Source: Irpex lacteus (lineage: Eukaryota; Basidiomycota; Agaricomycetes; Polyporales; Irpicaceae). From it: a stretch of DNA of 64,000 nucleotides. Made by a program: the position numbers and the translations under genes. Below the pieces are notes generated by a model. The model had not been told where the DNA came from. It worked only from the letters and a program-made list of their open reading frames with translations, and did not search any database. Within the stretch, counting starts at the first letter, position 1. Each line of letters opens with the position of its first letter. The DNA lies in NCBI GenBank assembly GCA_001986395.2, contig MQVO02000009.1, forward strand, positions 62,001 through 126,000, in the 5' to 3' direction. This document shows positions 58,706 to 64,000 of this stretch, piece by piece.

Positions 58706-61019
58706 TCACCTCCTCTCCAACCTAACAACCAACTCCCCCCTCAACGTAGCATGCGCATCCCTAACCTCCCTCTCCCACCTCCCAACATCATACTCCTCCG
58801 CCCCCTTAACCCTGTATCTCCCCACCACACACGCAACAACGCACCTCAGCTCCATCCACGCGAGGTTCTTCCCCGGGCATGATTGTTGGCCAGTTGAGAA
58901 TGGTATGAACGCTGTTTTGTCGAGTTTTATTTCGTTTGGCGGTATCGTGCGGCTACTAGAGGGGGAGAGGGAGGGGGAGGAAGGGGAGGGAAGGGTGTAG
59001 GAGGGGAGGGTGAGCCACCGATCGGGCCAGAATGTGTCTGGGAGAGGGGAGAATATGGAGGGGTTGCGGTAGAGGGAGGTCATGTGGACGGAGACGTTTG
59101 TGCCCTCTGGAACGAAACTAGCATGTACCGTAAGGTAAATGAAGCTGAACAGGGAGATACAAGACGTACTATGGTCCGATCATAGCTCCTCCACTTCCAA
59201 GTTCAACTCTCCTCTGCTGGCCAGACAACACAGGCGAGAACATCCTCATCGACTCGTTCCTACCAAAAAACCCACATCAGCACTCATCTCACCTCACATC
59301 CTTCTCTACCGCAGGAAAAATTCAAGACTGACACTCACAAACAAGCATTCAAATACTCCAACCCCTCCAACCTCCTAAAATCCCGCGGCAGCTCCTCATT
59401 GATATCCGGAAACGCCCCCACGATTTCCTCATACAACCTTTCACAGCACTCCGGGTGTCTGAGCATGAGATACCAGAAGTGGGAGAGCACGGTGGCGACG
59501 GTGTCTGAGCCGGCTACTACTGCTGTGAAGGCGTCGGCCGTGGCGTCGTGGTCTGGGAGGACGGTTTTTGGGTTTGGGCGGGTGTTGTCTTCGTTTGTCT
59601 ACATTAGTTCGGCAATGATGAATGAGAATCAAGAGCATGAGGGTTATATGAGAGTGGTTGGGTGAGCACGTACGAGGTGATACCACAAGTCTTTGTACTG
59701 TGAGCCGGCTGTGACTCGATGAGTGGCATAACTGGCAGCGACACGTTCGAACTTTTTGAGCGCGTTGCCTGCGCCGGGTAGGGCTTTGAGGAAGGGACTG
59801 GTCCATGGGATTACGGAGAGTGTTGCTAAGGCTCTATCGTGATCAGGTCAATGGGAGTTAAGTGTCAGAGTCAAGCTTCTCTATATTGTTGAAGGTGAGC
59901 AGGGAGTGCTTACAGAACGGCTGTGTCCATCATGTGCCAGAGGCCTTCGATGTCTGCGCCGGCTTTCATCATACCGAACTCGCGTGCAAACCTAAGTGCA
60001 AGTCATCGACGAGTCAGTTACCTCATTCCCGGAAGCACAAATCGACGCAGAGAGTTACTAACGCAAGCTGGCCCATGAAATCGAACCTAAAAATTATATT
60101 CGTCAACAAAAAACACGCAACCTGAGAAGGAGAAAACGCACCCGTAGTAGCTCATCCACGCAGAGATATCCACATCCTGGCCCACCCGTTCCGCCAGCTT
60201 CTCCATCAACAAGCCAGTCTTACTCATGATTATCTCCTCATAGTCCTTAAGTGCGCCAGGTGCGAGTGCCCGTGTCCACGGTTTGCGGCGGATGGCGTGT
60301 AAGTCAAAGTCTTTGATGGCGTCGATTTGGAGGCCTGAGTCTGAGACGCGGATGTCGTAAACTGCATGCGTAGGATTAAGTGTTAAGTATCTTTGTATGT
60401 GTGACCATTGAAACAGGGAGAATGATGCTTACAGGGCCCTTTCTTGAGCTTTCGTGCACCGAGGATAGGGTACACAGCGTCTGCTCTCTTGAACGAAAGT
60501 TCATTCGGCCCTGTCATACCAACGCATATCAGAGAAGAACTCCTCTAGCTCGGACTCCTGTTGAGTATACCCTACCTATCCTTAAAACATCACCATACTT
60601 GTCATGCCACCGTCGAATGACTATATGCGCATCTCCTCGCAAGACGAAGAACACATGATAAAACTTGGAGGCCTTTGCCAACGCTGGACCGGGGAAGCTT
60701 GCCAATGGGTGGAACGGCGAGAGGCGATAGGCAAGGGTGAAGGTTATGAGAAAGGCCCAGTAGGCAAAGAGCACTGTGAGGGTATCCAGAAATGCGATGT
60801 GGTCCCGGGTTGTTAGGACCAACGCAAAGGGCGCGCCTATGAGGAGGATGGCGTTGAGGAGGGGGCTTGTTGGTTCATAGCGTTTGTAGACGAGGTAGCA
60901 TGCCTAGGATTGAGGGGGTAAGTAAGAGACGTTTCAAGCATACACGTTCAAAGACTTGCCAGACTCGCAGTAGGGATGGCGATCTTCAAGTCCACGGATG
61001 GTAGAGGGACGTCCCCCAT
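58706..61019 (-). CDS. Cytochrome P450, paralogue B
   Basis: Close paralogue of the P450 at 32370-34626, with matching exon layout. Exon 1 is MGDVPLPSVDLKIAIPTASL, then ACYLVYKRYEPTSPLLNAIL, a hydrophobic anchor, and PLASFPGPALAKASKFYHV, ending HDKYGDVLRIG. The I-helix is AVVAGSDTVATVLSH (about 59500). The ExxR is in NESMRMFSPVLSGQQRR (about 59250). FSPLPDTFWPDRWL and the haem loop FIPFSTGQQSCPGKN (about 58880) follow, and the stop TGA is at 58706-58708. The first intron begins GCAAGT where the paralogue has GTAAGT at the same place, so it is a GC-AG intron. All checked exons are in frame. Substrate unknown. It lies next to PNPOx-like genes, but no pathway link is evident. Confidence 0.88.
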
Positions 61020-61734
61020 GCTCGACTATGTCTTGGATGGTGGTAAGAAACAAACCATAAGCTAGACATGGCTTTTGTGCTACATACGAAAGTTCGGTCG
61101 GCGGCATGTTACGTACGAGCATGCCAGGAATCGTCTTGAAACTGTCGGATAACTTGAAGCGGTGGGCGTCGCGCGCATGACAGCAGAAGCTACAAGGTAA
61201 GCGGAACGCCGCGGCGGTATGTCTGACTTCCAGAGATTAGTTGAATTCATTTCAGTGTCTGCTCATGCAAAGGCGACTGAACACACTCACTAGTCGGGCG
61301 GTTTCATTGCGAGTGCAGTAGTTTACGCTCGATGTGACGGCGGCAGAGATACGTCACTGATCGCGTTCTCACACATAGCGCTCATTCCCGTGGCCAGGAC
61401 CGTGACATTGACGAGTGTCGGTCTCATGCGCATACTGGCAAGGGGCACTAGTTGACATGAAAAGTCTATGCCAACATGTAGTAAGCTCGAACAGTTCAGC
61501 ATCAGGTATAACTGCCCCTTACAGAAGCTTGCAGATGGATTCAGATTAGCTTTGGTGCGATCACCGTTGTCTTATCTATACCGGTACCCAAGTCTCCTGG
61601 AACGCTCGTCAGCACGTTATAAAGGTTGTCCATGATGACGCCAATGATATAGTGCTTGCCTGCCGCCACCGTGACCTCTCCTAAACCACCTCTATCTTAT
61701 ACTCTACAAAATACTCCCCCGGCATCCTTAGGCG
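61020..61734. other. Divergent intergenic region P450 B / PNPOx-like
   Basis: A 715-bp shared upstream region. A TATAAAGG at 61618-61625 serves the rightward gene. No exon was recognised. Confidence 0.45.
61618..61625 (+). promoter_or_regulatory. TATA box of the first PNPOx-like gene
   Basis: TATAAAGG about 115 bp upstream of the ATG at 61735. Confidence 0.45.
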
Positions 61735-62873
61735 ATGGTTCTATTCTACGACAGCATTCCTGACGACCCCAAGTTCGTTGAATGGATCCTCGACCAGAAA
61801 TTATTTCACGTCGCGTCGGCTCCTCTCAATGGTACGCTACACCAGCTCTGCTTTCATACTTACTCCGTCTAATCGCAATATTGCAATTTCATAGGTGGAC
61901 ATGTAAATGTGTCTCCTAAGGGATACCAAACCTTCAAGCTGGTCAACAAGAAAGCTTGCTGGTACCTTGACCTAACTGGTTCAGGTAAATCAGGCTGTCC
62001 TGTCGCAGGAAAATGGTCGTGATGAATCTGAATTAACTGACCATTTCCACAGGCAATGAGACCATATCCCACATTTATGAGCCAGGCAACGGACGTGTCA
62101 CCATCCTTTTCCAGGCGTTCGAAGGCCCCGCTCGTCTAGTTAGACTCTACGGTAAAGGTGAGTATCACTCGACTGACCACCGTGTAGTCGTTATCAAGCC
62201 AATCTATCTCATTTACGCCAGGCAAGGTCTTCGAGCGCGGCTCTCCTGAGTACGAAAAACTCCTCGCACCGGGTGGCACCCCGGACGACCAGTACGACTG
62301 GCCCACACCTGAGATCCGTCCAGGAGCACGAGCCATCATCTGGCTCGATATCGAGCAAGTTGGTACATCATGTGGGTTCTCTGTGCCGTTGATGGACTTT
62401 GTTGGAGAGCGTGCGTCCCCATTCGTTTACACCTACAGGCTTAATTTGATTACTGAGGCTTCAATATCCTTCTCGTAGGGGATATCCTCGATAAATGGTG
62501 TGACAAGCTCGAGAAAGGAGACACAACAGTGGAGGACCCGTACACCCTCGATCCAGAGCGCGGCTTCCTCTCGTGGCTACACAACTTCAACACCTGGTCT
62601 GTAGACGGCTTGCCAGGTCTCAAGAGTATTCGTCCTGCATCGTATGAGACTATCAGCAGTGTCATGACCAAGTACGGTGTGACACCCCCACCGAAGTCAA
62701 AGAAGCCAAATAGCAGTGGTGGGCTGCTTGGTAGTCGAGGCCTTCATTCTGTGCAGATGGTGCTCTTGGGCGTGGGCATTGGGGTGCTATCCTCGCACTA
62801 TCTTCTGCGCGAGGGGACGTCCCTGATGCGCTCGTTGACTGCTGTCTTTGCTGGGTTGACCCGCTTGTACTAG
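61735..62873 (+). CDS. Pyridoxamine 5'-phosphate oxidase-like protein, copy 1
   Basis: Member of the split-barrel flavin/PNPOx-like superfamily in its fungal form, probably FMN- or F420-like cofactor binding; the reaction is unknown. About five exons. It starts MVLFYDSIPDDPKFVEWILD, then ASAPLNGGHVNVSPKGYQTF (joined over an intron), KACWYLDLTGSGNETISH and YEPGNGRVTILFQAFEGPAR. KVFERGSPEYEKLLAPGG and ARAIIWLDIEQVGTSCGFSV follow, and the protein continues after the barrel. The C-terminus has a hydrophobic helix, VQMVLLGVGIGVLSSHYLL, suggesting membrane tail anchoring, and ends GLTRLY, with TAG at 62871-62873. About 310 residues. A tandem copy begins at 63348. Confidence 0.85.
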
Positions 62874-63347
62874 ATTTAGCGGACGATCCGAGTCAAGCTT
62901 CAGCGTTCGACCTCCATGTTGTGTGTTGGTACAGGTCACGATATCTTGAGTCCCGAAGGTTGAACTCTCTAGTACCCTGTCTCTGGGAGACTAGATGTAA
63001 GTAAGTGCTGGGCGAATAACTTGAAGCCAACCGTCATAAGGATACTGAGTTCATAAACGAAGAGTACGGTGCCTACTACGTAGCCTTTGTCGGCCGACTA
63101 TCGCCGGGCGCAAGTCATCATCTGAATTGAGCTGCCTCGCAACTTATGAACGTTTCCGCACCACCTGCGCCGTGCAGCTATAAGTATTGACTAATGAATC
63201 AATGGAGCGTTACTAGTCAGTGAGTCACTATATTCTGACGTTGATCAGGGGGTATACTTGAATAACTCTAGTGGTGGGGAAGACTGCAGCACTCACTTTC
63301 AGTAGCTTCCAGCCTGAGAGCCAGCAGCTTTCAGTCCTCAGTGTAAT
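62874..63347. other. Spacer between tandem PNPOx-like genes
   Basis: A 474-bp gap with the 3' UTR of copy 1 and promoter of copy 2. No feature was recognised. Confidence 0.45.
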
Positions 63348-64000
63348 ATGGGACACTATTACGACGAAATTCCAGACGACCCCTCGCTCATCGAATGGAT
63401 CAAAGAACAGAAACTCTTCCACGTCGGCTCTGCGCCTGTCAAGGGTAAGCACATAAGCTCAGAGTCACTACGTCTCTCATAGGGGCAGTACGTACTTACC
63501 TATTTCCATGATCCAGGCGGACATATCAACGTCTCTCCTAAGGGACAACAGACATTCAAACTAGTCAATCGCAAAGCATGCTGGTATCTTGACCTCACCG
63601 GCTCAGGTCTGTAGTTTATCTACATATGTATCCACTGTCACATTGTATTCTTCGTTCTGATAACCTCTGGCCTTCTTGACAGGAAACGAGACGATCTCTC
63701 ATCTGTACGAACCAGGAAATGGCCGCTTGGTCATCATGTTCGAAGCCTTCCAAGGACCACCTCGTATACTCCGGTTCTGGGGACAGGGTACGTTTAAAGG
63801 TCTTCTTCCTTCCAACTCTCCAATCCACGACTTACTATATTTGCTCACCAATCTTCCGACCCCACTCGCTTCTATTCTGATCTGCTATAACACACATCAC
63901 ACATCATGCTCATGCTGCCGTTCATACTGCTACTGTACTGATGCATTATATTTAACCATAGGCAAAGTCTTTGAACGTGGATCGCCAGAGTTCGAACGGC
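63348..64000 (+). CDS. Pyridoxamine 5'-phosphate oxidase-like protein, copy 2 (partial)
   Basis: Tandem paralogue of the gene at 61735, cut by the window end. It starts MGHYYDEIPDDPSLIEWIKE and continues with GGHINVSPKGQQTFKLVN (after an intron), RKACWYLDLTGS, NETISHLYEPGNGRLVIMFE and GPPRILRFWGQG. The last exon here begins KVFERGSPEFER, matching copy 1. Intron positions are the same in both copies, although the third intron is longer here (about 63787-63960). The frame is intact as far as visible. Confidence 0.85.

Overview
This window looks like nuclear DNA of a filamentous basidiomycete, probably an agaricomycete. The genes are densely interrupted by short introns of about 45-80 nt with GT-AG ends, and there are no operons. 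The gene families fit such a genome: a DUF6533-type membrane protein, several cytochrome P450s, secreted fungalysin and sedolisin proteases, an HMT1-type ABC transporter and a copia-type retroelement remnant. No species is named because nothing in the sequence fixes it.

Layout. 1-560 holds the 3' end of an LTR retroelement, with a Gag zinc knuckle directly before the 3' LTR. 606-6760 is a minus-strand block: a decayed DJ-1/PfpI paralogue, a secreted M36 fungalysin and an intact-looking DJ-1/PfpI gene. An aldehyde dehydrogenase (7991-10471, +) follows. A gene-poor stretch then contains a 368-bp foldback MITE with target-site duplication (12950-13317). Next come a P450 (14873-17101, +) and a convergent secreted sedolisin (17412-19844, -). 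After 2.8 kb without a clear gene there is a DUF6533 membrane protein (22701-24583, +), an orphan ORF (25111-25638, -) and, divergent from it, an HMT1-type ABC transporter (25897-30106, +). Then follow a glycine-rich RRM protein (30822-31664, +), a second-family P450 (32370-34626, -), a DapA-superfamily aldolase (37035-38326, +) and a formate/nitrite transporter (39044-40619, -). A 4.1-kb gene-poor gap precedes an NAD kinase with a long acidic tail (44758-47878, +) and a U6 snRNA (about 48203-48300, +). The right part has an HMG-box factor (50641-52847, -), a low-complexity hypothetical nuclear protein (55051-56759, -), a paralogue of the second P450 (58706-61019, -) and a tandem pair of PNPOx-like genes (61735-62873, and 63348 to the window end, +).

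How the genes relate. This is a mosaic of housekeeping genes (NAD kinase, U6, RRM protein, HMT1) and accessory genes for secreted proteolysis, oxidation and transport, not one recognisable biosynthetic cluster. Local duplication is the main theme: two DJ-1 copies flank the fungalysin, the PNPOx genes are in tandem, and two P450 paralogues sit 24 kb apart. Three neighbouring genes (aldehyde dehydrogenase, P450, sedolisin) each carry a single-base frame break in a short C or G run. That could be sequence error or recent inactivation. I found no convincing new multi-gene system. The most unusual items are the gag-only retroelement end, the MITE with a nested internal hairpin, the two P450 microexons of 14 and 8 nt, and a GC-AG intron distinguishing the P450 paralogues. 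Gene limits were inferred by hand-splicing to family motifs, so exon edges are approximate except where stated.
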